DNA from: Paenibacillus sp. MSJ-34
GTDB taxonomy: Bacteria; Bacillota; Bacilli; Paenibacillales; Paenibacillaceae
Length of the DNA stretch: 64,000 nucleotides
Reading direction: 5' to 3'
Assembly (NCBI RefSeq): GCF_018918005.1
Contig: NZ_JAHLPR010000040.1
Coordinates: forward strand, 1 to 64,000
Below are positions 18,571 to 28,091 of the stretch, in pieces. Numbering within the stretch: position 1 is the stretch's first letter; every line of letters begins with the position of its first letter. Below the pieces are notes generated by a model. It had not been told where the DNA came from. It did not search any database and saw only the letters and a program-made list of their open reading frames with translations. Position numbers and translations under genes: made by a program.

Positions 18571-18921
18571 ATGCAGTTTTTATGGGCGTTTATTGTTGGA
18601 GGAATCATTTGTGTCATTGGACAGCTCATGTTTGACGTGGCAAAAATGACTCCGGCCCATACGATGACGACGTTGGTCGTTGCGGGAGCGGTGGTGGACG
18701 GAATCGGATTGTACGAGCCGCTCATTAAATTCGCCGGCGCCGGCGCGACCGTGCCGATTACCAGCTTCGGCAACTCCCTCGTGCACGGCGCGTTAACCGA
18801 GCTGCAGCGGGACGGTTGGGTAGGCGTCATAACGGGCATATTCGAAGTAACGAGCGCCGGGATATCGTCGGCGATCATTTTTTCGTTTTTGGCGGCGCTG
18901 CTCGTCAAACCGAAAGGGTAG
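18571..18921 (+). CDS. spoVAE: Stage V sporulation protein AE (SpoVAE/SpoVAEb)
   Basis: 116 residues, the usual length of SpoVAEb. It begins with FLWAFIVGGIICVIGQLMFD, then TPAHTMTTLVVAGAVVDGIG and the family signature YEPLIKFAGAGATVPITSFGNSLVHGA. Three or four membrane segments are visible. SpoVA proteins form the spore inner-membrane channel that moves dipicolinic acid into the forespore and out at germination. GAGGAGG lies upstream of ATG 18571. No other spoVA gene is adjacent, so it is a stand-alone copy here. Confidence 0.9.
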   Translation: MQFLWAFIVGGIICVIGQLMFDVAKMTPAHTMTTLVVAGAVVDGIGLYEPLIKFAGAGATVPITSFGNSLVHGALTELQRDGWVGVITGIFEVTSAGISSAIIFSFLAALLVKPKG

Positions 18922-18927
18922 CTAACG

Positions 18928-18956
18928 CCCTCAAGCCTTCGGCTTGGGGGTTTTTT
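18928..18956 (+). terminator. Rho-independent terminator of spoVAE
   Basis: CCCTCAAGCC, loop TTC, GGCTTGGGGG, then six T. Confidence 0.9.
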
Positions 18957-19063
18957 GTAAGAAATGCCACCTAAGGCTATGCAACTCTACTATATACTCC
19001 CCCCTTCCATTCATGTAAAATAAAAGAAAGATGCATTATTTACTGTATAGGAGGGGTTTTCAT

Positions 19064-20020
19064 TTGACTATACGCCAGGAGTCTTTACAAGCCGTTTCAG
19101 CCATTCGCGCGCAGTTGGAAGCTTGCATATTCGGGAAAACCGAAGAAATTCAACTCCTCTTAACCGCCGTTTTGGCAGGAGGCCACGTTCTAATCGAAGA
19201 TGTGCCGGGCACAGGGAAGACTCAACTCGTCAAAGCCGTCGCGAAAACGATGGACGGCCAATTCCGCAGAATCCAATGCAATCCCGACTTATTGCCGAGC
19301 GATATTACCGGCGTTTCCATCTTTCATCCGAAGGAAGACCGGTTTATTTTTCGCCCCGGACCGATTATGACGAACATTATGCTCGCGGACGAAATTAACC
19401 GCGCAACGACGAAGACGCAATCCGCCTTGCTTGAAGCGATGGAGGAGCGCCATGTTACGGTAGACGGGGAGACCCATCCTTTGCCGCATCCTTTTATGTT
19501 GATCGCTACGCAAAATCCGATAGATTTCGAAGGAACGTATATGCTGCCGGAAGCCCAGTTGGACCGCTTTATGATGAAGATGACGCTAGGATATCCGGAT
19601 GAGGAAACCGAGAAGCGATTGATTTTTTCGCAACATCAAGGCCAGTTAATCGACTCGGTTCAGTCCGTAACCGATATGAAGGAAATCGGCCTTATTCAGT
19701 CCGAAGTGCGGCAAGTGCATATGGATCTTGTAGTCGGAGACTACTTGGTACATATTATCCGCAAAACGCGCGACCATTCGGCTTCCATGCTCGGAGCGAG
19801 CCCGCGCGCGTCGATGGCGCTCATGACGGCGTCCAAGGCGCATGCCTTTATTCAAGGACGGGATTATGTCATGCCGGACGACGTGAAATATTTGGCTCCG
19901 TACGTTCTCGCCCATCGCGTCTTGATTCGCCCCGAGGCGAGAATGAACGGCATGACGCCGCACGCGTTGATTCAGTCCGTATTAGAGCAGGTGAACGTCC
20001 CGATTCGATTGGAGCGTTAA
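19064..20020 (+). CDS. MoxR-family AAA+ ATPase
   Basis: About 318 residues from TTG 19064, chosen because TAGGAGGGG lies just upstream; an ATG at 19031 lies before that site. Walker A is VPGTGKT near residue 50, Walker B is LADEINRATTKTQSALLEAMEE near 107, and the sensor is ATQNPIDFEGTY. MoxR ATPases act as chaperones, usually with a DUF58 protein. The next two genes, DUF58 and a transglutaminase-fold membrane protein, complete the common trio, with 3-bp spacing to the DUF58 gene. Confidence 0.92.
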   Translation: MTIRQESLQAVSAIRAQLEACIFGKTEEIQLLLTAVLAGGHVLIEDVPGTGKTQLVKAVAKTMDGQFRRIQCNPDLLPSDITGVSIFHPKEDRFIFRPGPIMTNIMLADEINRATTKTQSALLEAMEERHVTVDGETHPLPHPFMLIATQNPIDFEGTYMLPEAQLDRFMMKMTLGYPDEETEKRLIFSQHQGQLIDSVQSVTDMKEIGLIQSEVRQVHMDLVVGDYLVHIIRKTRDHSASMLGASPRASMALMTASKAHAFIQGRDYVMPDDVKYLAPYVLAHRVLIRPEARMNGMTPHALIQSVLEQVNVPIRLER

Positions 20021-20023
20021 CCG

Positions 20024-21256
20024 ATGCGAAGCAAAATGTCCTCAACTTCTAAATTATATACATTTTCCAAACGGTTTTGGATTATTCTCGCTTTTTGGCT
20101 AGGCTCGTTGTTCTATTTGCTTTTTCAGGGCGGCAAAACGGCCTTTATGCTTCTCGGCATGGCAAGCGTTCTCACCGTCTATTTAACGATGGGCTACTGG
20201 AGCGGCATATCGCGCGCGCGCGGAACGAGAGTGTTGGAGCAGGGCGGCATCCCGCGCAACGTATTTCACTCGGGCGAACAATTGAAGGCAAAGCTTCATG
20301 TCCAAATCCCCGGCTTATGGACGACGCCTTACGTCGTGCTGAAAGACCGGCTCTTTCGCCGGAACGGGGAGACATTGGAATTCGAAACGCTGCTGCTATC
20401 CCATTGGAATCGAAGCGGAAGCATGGAATACGTGACGCCGCCGCTTCGAAGGGGGATCTACACGTTCGGGGAGACGGAATGCGTAACCGAGGACATATTC
20501 GGGCTATTCGAACATAAAGGCGTGTTTAAGGTGCCCGGCCACTTTTCCGTCTTTCCGCAAACGGTGGAAATCCGGAATTGGAAATTGTTCGACCGGCGAA
20601 GAGCCGGATACGCACGGCAGGCGCTGCTCAACCGTTCCTTCAAAGAAACGACCCAAATTAACGGGGTCCGGGAATATATATACGGCGACCGCATTTCGCG
20701 CATCCATTGGAACGCCACGGCGAAAACGGGCGAATGGAAATCGAAAGAGTTCGAGCGGGAGTCGTTGCCCGTAACGATCATCGTGTTTGACCGGAACAAG
20801 GACAATTACGCGGACGCGGAGCAATTCGAGCTTGCCGTATCCGTGACCGCTTCGCTGATCGAGTACGGTGCCAAGCGAAACATTCCGATGGGATTGTACT
20901 CGTACGGCAAATCGATTCAAATGTTCCAAGCGGTCCAGACGCCGCAAAACCGGAAACAAATTCTCGAACATTTACTCGAGGCCGAAGCCGACGGGGACGA
21001 ACCGTTGCTCCCGCGCTTGCAAAGCGATGCAAGATCGCTTGGAAACGGGTCCGTGTATGCCATCGTCAGCCCAAGGGCGGACGATGCCATGCTGCAATTG
21101 CTCCGTTGGGCGCAGCGCATGCAGCTCGTTCCGTGCCATCTTCACATTGACGGTTCGCACGGAACGAGCGGCTGGCTTCCAATGATTCGCTCACAAGGAC
21201 ATCTTGGCTACTCCGTCTCCGCATTGGAAGACTTGCCGAAGGTATTGGGAGGTTGA
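20024..21256 (+). CDS. DUF58 protein with von Willebrand A-like domain
   Basis: 410 residues. Two membrane segments lie in the first 60 residues (FWIILAFWLGSLFYLLF; AFMLLGMASVLTVYLTM), followed by a soluble region with the DUF58 signature YIYGDRISRIHWNATAKTG near residue 217 and a vWA-like end (VTIIVFDRN). Such proteins partner MoxR ATPases, and the substrate is unknown. The gene is tightly packed: it starts 3 bp after the MoxR-like stop and ends 2 bp before the next start. Confidence 0.88.
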   Translation: MRSKMSSTSKLYTFSKRFWIILAFWLGSLFYLLFQGGKTAFMLLGMASVLTVYLTMGYWSGISRARGTRVLEQGGIPRNVFHSGEQLKAKLHVQIPGLWTTPYVVLKDRLFRRNGETLEFETLLLSHWNRSGSMEYVTPPLRRGIYTFGETECVTEDIFGLFEHKGVFKVPGHFSVFPQTVEIRNWKLFDRRRAGYARQALLNRSFKETTQINGVREYIYGDRISRIHWNATAKTGEWKSKEFERESLPVTIIVFDRNKDNYADAEQFELAVSVTASLIEYGAKRNIPMGLYSYGKSIQMFQAVQTPQNRKQILEHLLEAEADGDEPLLPRLQSDARSLGNGSVYAIVSPRADDAMLQLLRWAQRMQLVPCHLHIDGSHGTSGWLPMIRSQGHLGYSVSALEDLPKVLGG

Positions 21257-21258
21257 TC

Positions 21259-23478
21259 ATGAAACTTGCAAATTCCCGCTTCGTTCGTTTGCTTGCATTG
21301 GAATGGCAATCTAAGCTCTCGCAATTATTTATCGTCATTATTTTATGGCAATGGCAGGCGATGGTCGAACCTGTCTGGTATAATGAAACGTTGGACATCT
21401 GCCGCCTTTCGTTAATCGCCGTTTTCGCGGTACATGCCTTGATGCCGATTCATATCGCTGCGCGCAGGACCATCATTGCCGTCCTTGTCGTCGCCATTCA
21501 CGGTTTCGTACTGAACCGGTACGGATTGCTGCATTCCATAGACGGGAAGTTTCACGAGCGGCTCGTCCAATTTGGTCTCGATATCCTCCCTTACTTATGG
21601 TTTGCCCTTCTGATCTGGTTTTTATATGAATTCATTAATCATATCGTTGTCGGCAAAGGAAGAATTATCGCTTTTCTGGTTGTGGACATCGTCTGCTTGG
21701 GCATATTGGATTCCTTTACGATGGCGATGCTGTGGGAGGAAGTCGCCTTGACCGTTATCGCCGGCTTAGGGTGGCTCGCCGCCGAACATTTCAACCGGTT
21801 CAAGGCGAAATATCCGGAGGGCTGGAATTATGTCGCCAGCTATCCGCTTAGGCTGATTATGACGGTCATACTCATCTTCACGGCCGTCATACTATCCGGC
21901 ATATTCATGCCGGAAGCCAGACCGCTGCTGATGGACCCTTATACGGCGTGGAAAACGATGAAAGGCGAGGAAGTGCCTGTCTTTATTAACGGCAAGGGAG
22001 AGGCGGTCTCGATATCGCGCAACGCCTCCTCCGGCTATAGCCGGGAGGACTCCGAGCTTGGCGGCGGTTTCGAATACAGCTTCGATCCGATTATGAAAGT
22101 GCAGACGACGGGCTCCAGCTACTGGCGGGGGGAAACGAAGTCGCTGTATACGGGAAAAGGCTGGGAAAATGCGGAAGAAGGGCGGTCTTCAGTCCCGGTG
22201 ATATCGAATATGGAGTTGCCGTTGACAGGGAATAACTCGCTGGTGAAAACGCGGGAATTAACCCAAACTGTAACGATGATTGCCGATCAGCAGTTTCCCG
22301 TCCTGTTCGGGGCGTTTCCGATCGCCAAGGTGATGGAGATCGACGGCGAGGCGGAAATGCGCCGCGTGCGCTGGCAGCCTAAAGATATGGAGCTGCGCTG
22401 GGCAAGGCAAGGCTCCGGCCCGGCCTATCCGAGAACGTATACGATCGTCTCTCAAGTTCCGATCATGAACGAGAACGACTTGCGTCAGGTGACGTTTCAG
22501 CAAATCCGCAGCGAACAATACGAACTTTCGGATTATTTGCAGCTGCCCGACAATTTTCCGGAACGGGTAAAAGAACTGGCCGTCTCCGTCACGGAGGAGG
22601 CTGCAGGACCTTACGATAAAGTCAAAGCGCTGGAGCAATATTTGCGGATGTCGTTCATCTATTCGAATTCGCCGGATACGAGCTTGAAAGTGAGCGACGA
22701 TTTCGTGGAAAGTTTTCTCTTCGAAATTAAGCAAGGCTATTGCGACTATTATTCCACCGCGATGGTGATGATGGCCCGCTCATTGGGCATTCCCGCCCGC
22801 TGGGTCAAAGGGTACGCTCCCGGCGTACGGGAAGGATACCGTCCGGAAATGTCGATGCCGCAAATGATGGACGAAACGATCGACGATTCGGGGACGTATA
22901 CGGTTACGAACGCGGACGCACACTCCTGGGCGGAAGTATATTTTCCTAGCTATGGCTGGATTCCGGTAGAAGCGACTCCCGGTTTCGTGCTGCCGGCGTA
23001 TTATGACTTAGAACAACCGGACGTCGAGACTTCCATTCCGCTCGTTCCGGAAACGGCCGAGACGGAGACGGCAACAAATGCCCCGGTTTCCTCCGGCTTG
23101 AAGGGCGTGATATGGATCATCGCGCTTAGCGCCGTCCTGGCGATTGGCGCGGGACTCTTGCTGTGGCGTTACCGTTCCGGACTTCGAAGCTTCATGCTAA
23201 GAATCGCGTATGGCAAAAAGCTGACAAGGGATCAAATGCTGATCGTCGAAACGGAAAGATGGCTTCGCTACTGCCGGCGCAAAGGGCTGCAAAGGGCGGA
23301 TCACGAGACGGTCAGGGAAGCCGTCGGCCGATGGAGCAAAGAGCGAAGCTCGCTCGCGAAAACTTGGTCGGTGCTGTTGCAATTGTTCGAAAAGGCCAAA
23401 TACAGTCCCGAATCGATTACGGAGCAGGAATTGGCGCTGGCGCAATCCGAGATCAAACATTTAAAACAGCGATTATAA
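21259..23478 (+). CDS. Transglutaminase-like membrane protein (TgpA-type)
   Basis: About 739 residues from ATG 21259, with GGGAGG upstream. Six or more N-terminal membrane segments occupy about 1-220; an outside region follows, with a transglutaminase/protease-like core: KQGYCDYYSTAMVMMARSLGIPAR (Cys near residue 494), DAHSWAEVYF (His near 555) and EATPGF. A last membrane helix (IWIIALSAVLAIGAGLLLW, near 620) precedes a cytosolic DUF4129-like tail. The triad looks complete. It forms an operon with the MoxR-like and DUF58 genes, a unit likely to act at the cell envelope. Confidence 0.9.
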   Translation: MKLANSRFVRLLALEWQSKLSQLFIVIILWQWQAMVEPVWYNETLDICRLSLIAVFAVHALMPIHIAARRTIIAVLVVAIHGFVLNRYGLLHSIDGKFHERLVQFGLDILPYLWFALLIWFLYEFINHIVVGKGRIIAFLVVDIVCLGILDSFTMAMLWEEVALTVIAGLGWLAAEHFNRFKAKYPEGWNYVASYPLRLIMTVILIFTAVILSGIFMPEARPLLMDPYTAWKTMKGEEVPVFINGKGEAVSISRNASSGYSREDSELGGGFEYSFDPIMKVQTTGSSYWRGETKSLYTGKGWENAEEGRSSVPVISNMELPLTGNNSLVKTRELTQTVTMIADQQFPVLFGAFPIAKVMEIDGEAEMRRVRWQPKDMELRWARQGSGPAYPRTYTIVSQVPIMNENDLRQVTFQQIRSEQYELSDYLQLPDNFPERVKELAVSVTEEAAGPYDKVKALEQYLRMSFIYSNSPDTSLKVSDDFVESFLFEIKQGYCDYYSTAMVMMARSLGIPARWVKGYAPGVREGYRPEMSMPQMMDETIDDSGTYTVTNADAHSWAEVYFPSYGWIPVEATPGFVLPAYYDLEQPDVETSIPLVPETAETETATNAPVSSGLKGVIWIIALSAVLAIGAGLLLWRYRSGLRSFMLRIAYGKKLTRDQMLIVETERWLRYCRRKGLQRADHETVREAVGRWSKERSSLAKTWSVLLQLFEKAKYSPESITEQELALAQSEIKHLKQRL

Positions 23479-23545
23479 TGGGAAAGAACAACGGATTGCA
23501 TTCTCATTAGCGCCTAATGAATCCGTTTGCTGCGATATATTTTGT

Positions 23546-23592
23546 CCGCCGCCTCTGCTGCGCGAAAAAAATCGGAGGCGGCGGCAATTTTT
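23546..23592 (+). terminator. Probable terminator of the MoxR operon
   Basis: CCGCCGCCTC (23546-23555) pairs with GAGGCGGCGG (23574-23583) across an 18-nt loop and is followed by a short T tract. The loop is large, so confidence is moderate. Confidence 0.55.
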
Positions 23593-23620
23593 GCACGAAA
23601 AAGAAAGAATATGATATAGT
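23591..23620 (+). promoter_or_regulatory. Promoter of the yqeG operon
   Basis: TTGCAC (23591-23596) and TATAGT (23615-23620), spaced 18 bp, lie 27 bp before the yqeG start. Confidence 0.6.
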
Positions 23621-23647
23621 TTGTCGTATGAAACCGAGGTGACGTGA

Positions 23648-24154
23648 TTGTTAAGAAAGTTTATGCCCGATTTGAGGGTGAAGACCGTATACGATATCGA
23701 TTTGCAATCGCTCTACGACCGCGGGTTCCGCGGAATCATTACCGATTTGGACAATACGCTCGTCGGGGCCAAGGAGCCCCATGCGACGCCGGAATTGATC
23801 GAATGGTTGGCTAAGGCGAAGCGGATCGGATTTCAAACGGTGATCGTATCCAACAATGTGCGCGAACGCGTCCATCTGTTTACGGAGCCGCTTAGTATTC
23901 CTTTCGTTTATTCCGCCCGCAAGCCGAAGGTTATGCCCTTCCGCAAAGCGCTGGCGTTAATGAAGCTCGAGCCGCAAGAGACGGTCGTCATCGGCGACCA
24001 ACTGATGACCGACGTACTTGGAGGCAATCGGGCCGGATTGTTTACGATATTGGTACAGCCGATATCGATCCGCGACGAAGGATTCGGGACGCGGGTCAAT
24101 CGTCGGATGGAGAAAGCGATCGTCGGTCGTTTGCGCAAAAAAGGAGATTGGTAA
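23648..24154 (+). CDS. yqeG: YqeG family HAD-type phosphatase
   Basis: 168 residues with the HAD nucleophile motif ITDLDNTLVG near residue 35 and motif IV VVIGDQLMTDVLGGNRAG near 116. This is the class IIIA HAD family found next to yqeH in nearly all Bacillales. The substrate is not established. The TTG start 23648 follows a GAGGTGA site. It leads the conserved yqeG-yqeH-aroE-yhbY-nadD-yqeK-rsfS operon. Confidence 0.92.
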   Translation: MLRKFMPDLRVKTVYDIDLQSLYDRGFRGIITDLDNTLVGAKEPHATPELIEWLAKAKRIGFQTVIVSNNVRERVHLFTEPLSIPFVYSARKPKVMPFRKALALMKLEPQETVVIGDQLMTDVLGGNRAGLFTILVQPISIRDEGFGTRVNRRMEKAIVGRLRKKGDW

Positions 24155-24175
24155 CATGGAAGGAGGAGTTATCGT

Positions 24176-25309
24176 TTGACGGAACAACAAGAACGAACAC
24201 CCGTTAACTCATGCGCCGGCTGCGGCGCCGCGCTGCAAACCGAAGCGCCGGACCGTCCCGGATACATACCCGCCAAAGCGTTGGAGCGTGAGCCGGCAAT
24301 ATGCCAGCGATGCTTCCGCATTCGCAATTATAACGATGCGGCGTCGGTGGCGATCGATCAAGACGATTTTCTGCGCATGTTGAGCCGAATCGGATCATCC
24401 GCCGATTCATCGTTTATTATCCATATCGTCGACTTGTTCGATTTCGAAGGCAGCCTGATTTCCGGATTGCAGCGGTTTGTCGGCAATAATCCGGTCATGC
24501 TGGTCGTCAATAAAGTCGACCTGTTGCCCAAAGTGACCAACTTCAACCGGGTTACGAATTGGGTGCAGAAACAGGCGAAGGAGCAGGGTTTGAAGGTTGT
24601 AGATATTGCGCTTGTCAGTGCCCGAAAAAATCAAGGCTTCGAACGGCTATTGGCCAAAATCGGCGAGCACCGGCGCGGACGCGACATCTATGTCGTCGGC
24701 GCTACCAATGTGGGCAAGTCGACTCTGATTAACCGGTTGATACGCGATTACAGCGATCTGGACCGGGAACTGACGACCTCGCGATATCCGGGCACGACGC
24801 TCGATCTGGTGCACATTCCGCTGGACGACGGAAAGTATATTATCGATACGCCGGGAATCGTCTATCCGTCCCGGTTGAGCGAACTGGTTACGCGCCAAGA
24901 TTTGGGCGTTATTATGCCGGATCGGCCGTTGAAGCCTTCCGTATATCAACTGAACGCCGGACAAACTTTGTTCTTCGGCGCTATGGCCCGGTTCGATTTC
25001 GTGCAAGGGGAGCGCCAGTCGTTCACATGCTACCTGTCCAACGCGCTTGGCATTCACCGAACGAAGCTGGAAAAAGCCGACGAGCTGTACGCCGAGCATC
25101 GGGGCGGTTTGCTTGCCCCCCCAAGCCGCAAGCATGCGGACGAATTGCCGCCGTGGACGAAGCATGATATTCGCGTACCGCGCGGCGCCCGCTGCGATGT
25201 GTTCGTCTCGGGGCTTGGATGGATTAAAGTAAACGGGGACAGCGGCGCTTTGTTGAGCGTTCACGCGCCGAAAGGGGTAAAGGTGCTGCTGCGCGATTCG
25301 TTAATATAA
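24176..25309 (+). CDS. yqeH: Ribosome biogenesis GTPase YqeH
   Basis: 377 residues from TTG 24176, after GGAGGAG. It has an N-terminal zinc finger (CAGC and CQRC) and then a circularly permuted GTPase: G4 NKVDLL near residue 107, SARKNQGF (G5), G1 GATNVGKST near 175, and G3 DTPG near 225. Known role: assembly of the 30S subunit, with effects on DNA replication control in B. subtilis. The permuted motif order is the family hallmark. Confidence 0.95.
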   Translation: MTEQQERTPVNSCAGCGAALQTEAPDRPGYIPAKALEREPAICQRCFRIRNYNDAASVAIDQDDFLRMLSRIGSSADSSFIIHIVDLFDFEGSLISGLQRFVGNNPVMLVVNKVDLLPKVTNFNRVTNWVQKQAKEQGLKVVDIALVSARKNQGFERLLAKIGEHRRGRDIYVVGATNVGKSTLINRLIRDYSDLDRELTTSRYPGTTLDLVHIPLDDGKYIIDTPGIVYPSRLSELVTRQDLGVIMPDRPLKPSVYQLNAGQTLFFGAMARFDFVQGERQSFTCYLSNALGIHRTKLEKADELYAEHRGGLLAPPSRKHADELPPWTKHDIRVPRGARCDVFVSGLGWIKVNGDSGALLSVHAPKGVKVLLRDSLI

Positions 25310-25336
25310 TATCGCATAAGGGGAGAGACGCTAGCG

Positions 25337-26191
25337 ATGAGCAAGGATACAACGGTTCATATCGACAGCGATACGATATTGTTCGGCGTGATGGGCGATC
25401 CGATCCGCCATTCCAAATCGCCGCATATGCATAATCGCGCTTTGCGGGCGAAAGGGGTAAACGGCGTATACACGGCGCTGCATATCAAACCCGAAGCGCT
25501 TCGGGACGCGATTGCAGGCGTACGGGCGATGGGGTTCCGCGGGGTGAACGTGACGATTCCGCATAAAGTGAACGTAATGTCTCTGCTGGACGAAATCGAC
25601 GAGGACGCGCGTTTGATCGGGGCCGTCAACACGATCGTGAACGACAACGGCAAATTGACCGGATACAACACGGACGGAATCGGCTACGTCCGCTCGCTTA
25701 AGGAAGAAGCCGAGCCGAACATAGCGGGCAAACGGATTCTCGTCATCGGAGCGGGCGGCGCCGCACGCGGAATCGTGTATGCGCTCGCGAAGGAGAAACC
25801 GGACGGCATTTGGATCGCGAACCGCACGGCGGAGAAGGCGCGGGAATTGGCGGCGGATTTTCAAGCGTTCGGACCGCTTGCCGGAATCGGCATGGACGAC
25901 ATCGGATCGTTGCATGGGGAGATCGACATCGTTATCAATACGACGTCGGTCGGCATGCATCCGCATGTCGACGCCATTGCGCTCGACCCGGATTGGCTGC
26001 GTCCGGATATGACGGTCAGCGATTTGATCTACAACCCGCTCCGGACGAAGCTGCTGAACGAGGCGGAACGGCGCGGCTGCCGAATTCACGGCGGTTTGGG
26101 CATGTTTATATACCAGGGGGCATACGCCTTCGAATATTGGACCGGGCTGCCCGCTCCGATCGAAACGATGCGCGGCGCACTATTGGAGTAA
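25337..26191 (+). CDS. aroE: Shikimate dehydrogenase
   Basis: 284 residues. It reduces 3-dehydroshikimate to shikimate with NADPH in aromatic amino acid synthesis. Visible motifs: GDPIRHSKSPHMHN (substrate-binding serines), NVTIPHKV (catalytic Lys), NTDGIGY, the nucleotide-binding GAGGAARGIVYAL near residue 139, and GGLGMFIYQGAYAFE at the end. Its place between yqeH and yhbY is conserved. The start ATG 25337 has AAGGGGAGAG upstream. Confidence 0.96.
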   Translation: MSKDTTVHIDSDTILFGVMGDPIRHSKSPHMHNRALRAKGVNGVYTALHIKPEALRDAIAGVRAMGFRGVNVTIPHKVNVMSLLDEIDEDARLIGAVNTIVNDNGKLTGYNTDGIGYVRSLKEEAEPNIAGKRILVIGAGGAARGIVYALAKEKPDGIWIANRTAEKARELAADFQAFGPLAGIGMDDIGSLHGEIDIVINTTSVGMHPHVDAIALDPDWLRPDMTVSDLIYNPLRTKLLNEAERRGCRIHGGLGMFIYQGAYAFEYWTGLPAPIETMRGALLE

Positions 26192-26236
26192 TGGCCAGGG
26201 AAATTCGACAACAGTTTGAGGAGGACAATACCGAAT

Positions 26237-26527
26237 ATGCTTACCGGTAAACAAAAAAGATATTTAAGATCGCTTGCCCATCATTTGAATCCGATTTTCC
26301 AAGTCGGCAAAGGCGGCACGAACGATCAATTGGTGCGGCACATCGAAGAAGCGCTGGAAGCGAGAGAATTGATCAAAGTTTCGGTGCTGAACAACAGTAC
26401 GGAAGATCCGCATGAAATCGCGCCGGAGTTGGCGGACAAATCCGGAGCCGAGCTGGTGCAGGTCATCGGGAAAACGATCGTGCTATATAAAGAGTCGCGG
26501 GAAAATAAACAGATCGAGTTGCCGTAG
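26237..26527 (+). CDS. yhbY: YhbY/YqeI RNA-binding protein (CRM domain)
   Basis: 96 residues beginning MLTGKQKRYLRSLAHHLNPI with the CRM-domain motif VGKGG near residue 29 and VIGKTIVLYKES at the end. Known: it associates with the pre-50S ribosomal subunit. ATG 26237 follows GAGGAGGA; an in-frame earlier start overlaps that site. Confidence 0.93.
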   Translation: MLTGKQKRYLRSLAHHLNPIFQVGKGGTNDQLVRHIEEALEARELIKVSVLNNSTEDPHEIAPELADKSGAELVQVIGKTIVLYKESRENKQIELP

Positions 26528-26566
26528 CCTCCGGCGCACCTCTCGTTGTTTGGAGGACGAAGCGAT

Positions 26567-27196
26567 ATGAAAAAAATCGGAATTATGGGGGGGACGTTCG
26601 ATCCCGTTCATAACGGCCATTTGCTTGCGGCGGAAAGCGTGCGCGAACGAATGGGGCTGGACGAAATATGGTTTATGCCGTCGTTCCGTCCGCCGCATAA
26701 ACCGGGCTCGCCCGGCGCAAACGCGGAGCAGCGCTGGGACATGGTATGTCTCGCGCTGCGGTCGAACCCGCATTTTCGCCCGCTCGACGTCGAGTTGAAA
26801 CGGGGAGGCGTGTCGTATACGGTCGATACGATGCGGCAATTGCGGCAATCGTATCCGGAGCATTCGTTTTATTTTATTATCGGCGCGGATATGATCAATA
26901 TGTTGCCGCAATGGCGGGATATCGAACAATTAGCCCGCGACATATCATTCATCGGAGTAAAACGGCCGGGCACGGCGCTGCGTCTAGACCGGCTTCCGGA
27001 TTACTTGCAGGCCCGCCTCGCGCTTGCGGAAATGCCGCAATTCGAGATTTCCTCGACCCAAATCCGCACACGCACGGCAGCCGGGCAATCTATCCGTTAC
27101 ATGGTGCCGGAAGAGATACGGCAATATATTCAAGCGAATCGGCTGTACGAATCGATAGATGGGGGAGAAGTTCATGGACCGAGCGATATTGATTGA
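26567..27196 (+). CDS. nadD: Nicotinate-nucleotide adenylyltransferase
   Basis: 209 residues. It adenylates nicotinate mononucleotide to deamido-NAD. GGTFDPVHNGHLL near residue 8 is the nucleotidyltransferase HxGH motif, and ISSTQIRTR near 165 is the ISSTxxR motif. ATG 26567 is chosen because the in-frame start at 26546 overlaps its ribosome site. The end overlaps yqeK by 23 bp. Confidence 0.95.
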   Translation: MKKIGIMGGTFDPVHNGHLLAAESVRERMGLDEIWFMPSFRPPHKPGSPGANAEQRWDMVCLALRSNPHFRPLDVELKRGGVSYTVDTMRQLRQSYPEHSFYFIIGADMINMLPQWRDIEQLARDISFIGVKRPGTALRLDRLPDYLQARLALAEMPQFEISSTQIRTRTAAGQSIRYMVPEEIRQYIQANRLYESIDGGEVHGPSDID

Positions 27197-27740
27197 CAAG
27201 GTGCGAGAGCAGATGCCGGCGCGGCGTTGGGAACATACGCAAGGCGTGATGGACACGGCCGTCATTCTGGCGGAGCGATTCGGCGCCGACCCGGTGAAGG
27301 CGGACTTGGCGGCCATTTTGCATGATGTAGCGAAATATTGGCCGACCGAACGGATGGAGCGCATTATTCGCGAACATCGATTGCCTGCCGACTTGCTGGA
27401 GCACGACAAACAGTTATGGCATGCCCCGGTCGGAGCGTTCGTCGCGGAACGCGATTACGGCATCAAGGACAGGGACGTTCTGGACGCGATCCGATATCAT
27501 ACGTCCGGGCGGGAACAGATGACGCTATTGGACAAAGTTGTTTGTTTGGCGGATTATATCGAGCCGGGAAGAGATTTTCCGAATGTGAATAATATTCGGG
27601 AACTGGCCAAACATAGCCTTGACGAAGCGCTTGTGGCAGGCTTTGATTCGACGATTCACTTTTTGCTGACCCGTAAGAAACGGATTTATCCGCTAACCGT
27701 CTTAGCCAGAAACGCACTAATCCAACAAAATGGAGGTTAA
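27174..27740 (+). CDS. yqeK: HD-domain hydrolase YqeK (Ap4A hydrolase family)
   Basis: 188 residues with HTQGVMDTA, the HD pair in ILHDVAKYW near residue 49, and YHTSG and DYIEPGR toward the end. Known: bacterial YqeK cleaves diadenosine tetraphosphate symmetrically. ATG 27174 follows GGGGGAG and overlaps the end of nadD. Confidence 0.93.
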   Translation: MDRAILIDKVREQMPARRWEHTQGVMDTAVILAERFGADPVKADLAAILHDVAKYWPTERMERIIREHRLPADLLEHDKQLWHAPVGAFVAERDYGIKDRDVLDAIRYHTSGREQMTLLDKVVCLADYIEPGRDFPNVNNIRELAKHSLDEALVAGFDSTIHFLLTRKKRIYPLTVLARNALIQQNGG

Positions 27741-27743
27741 TGA

Positions 27744-28091
27744 ATGACTTTAAGCTCAAAGGATGTAATGAATTTAGCCGTAGAGGCGGCGGACGATAAA
27801 AAAGGAATGAATATCGTCGCGCTCGATCTGCAAGGCATATCGCTCATCGCCGATTATTTCGTCATTTGCCACGGCAATTCGGATACGCAAGTCCAGGCGA
27901 TTACGACCGAAATTCGCAAACGCGTGCAGGAAAGCGGCGGCACGGTACGCGGCATTGAAGGGATTGATTCGGCGCGCTGGGTGTTGATCGATTTAGGGGA
28001 TGTGGTCGTTCACGTCTTTCACCGCGACGAGCGGGAGTATTACAGCATCGAACGGCTCTGGTCGGATGCGAAGGTCGTGAAAAGCGTATGA
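27744..28091 (+). CDS. rsfS: Ribosomal silencing factor RsfS
   Basis: 115 residues with the family pattern DYFVICHGNSDTQVQAI, GIDSARWVLIDLGDVVVHVF and REYYSIERLW. It binds L14 (uL14) and stops subunit joining when nutrients are low. It starts 3 bp after yqeK and overlaps the next gene by 4 bp. Confidence 0.96.
   Translation: MTLSSKDVMNLAVEAADDKKGMNIVALDLQGISLIADYFVICHGNSDTQVQAITTEIRKRVQESGGTVRGIEGIDSARWVLIDLGDVVVHVFHRDEREYYSIERLWSDAKVVKSV

Noticed and set aside
18552-18908. 118-codon frame antisense to spoVAE
   Set aside because: Shadow of spoVAE, a strongly conserved gene with ribosome site and terminator.
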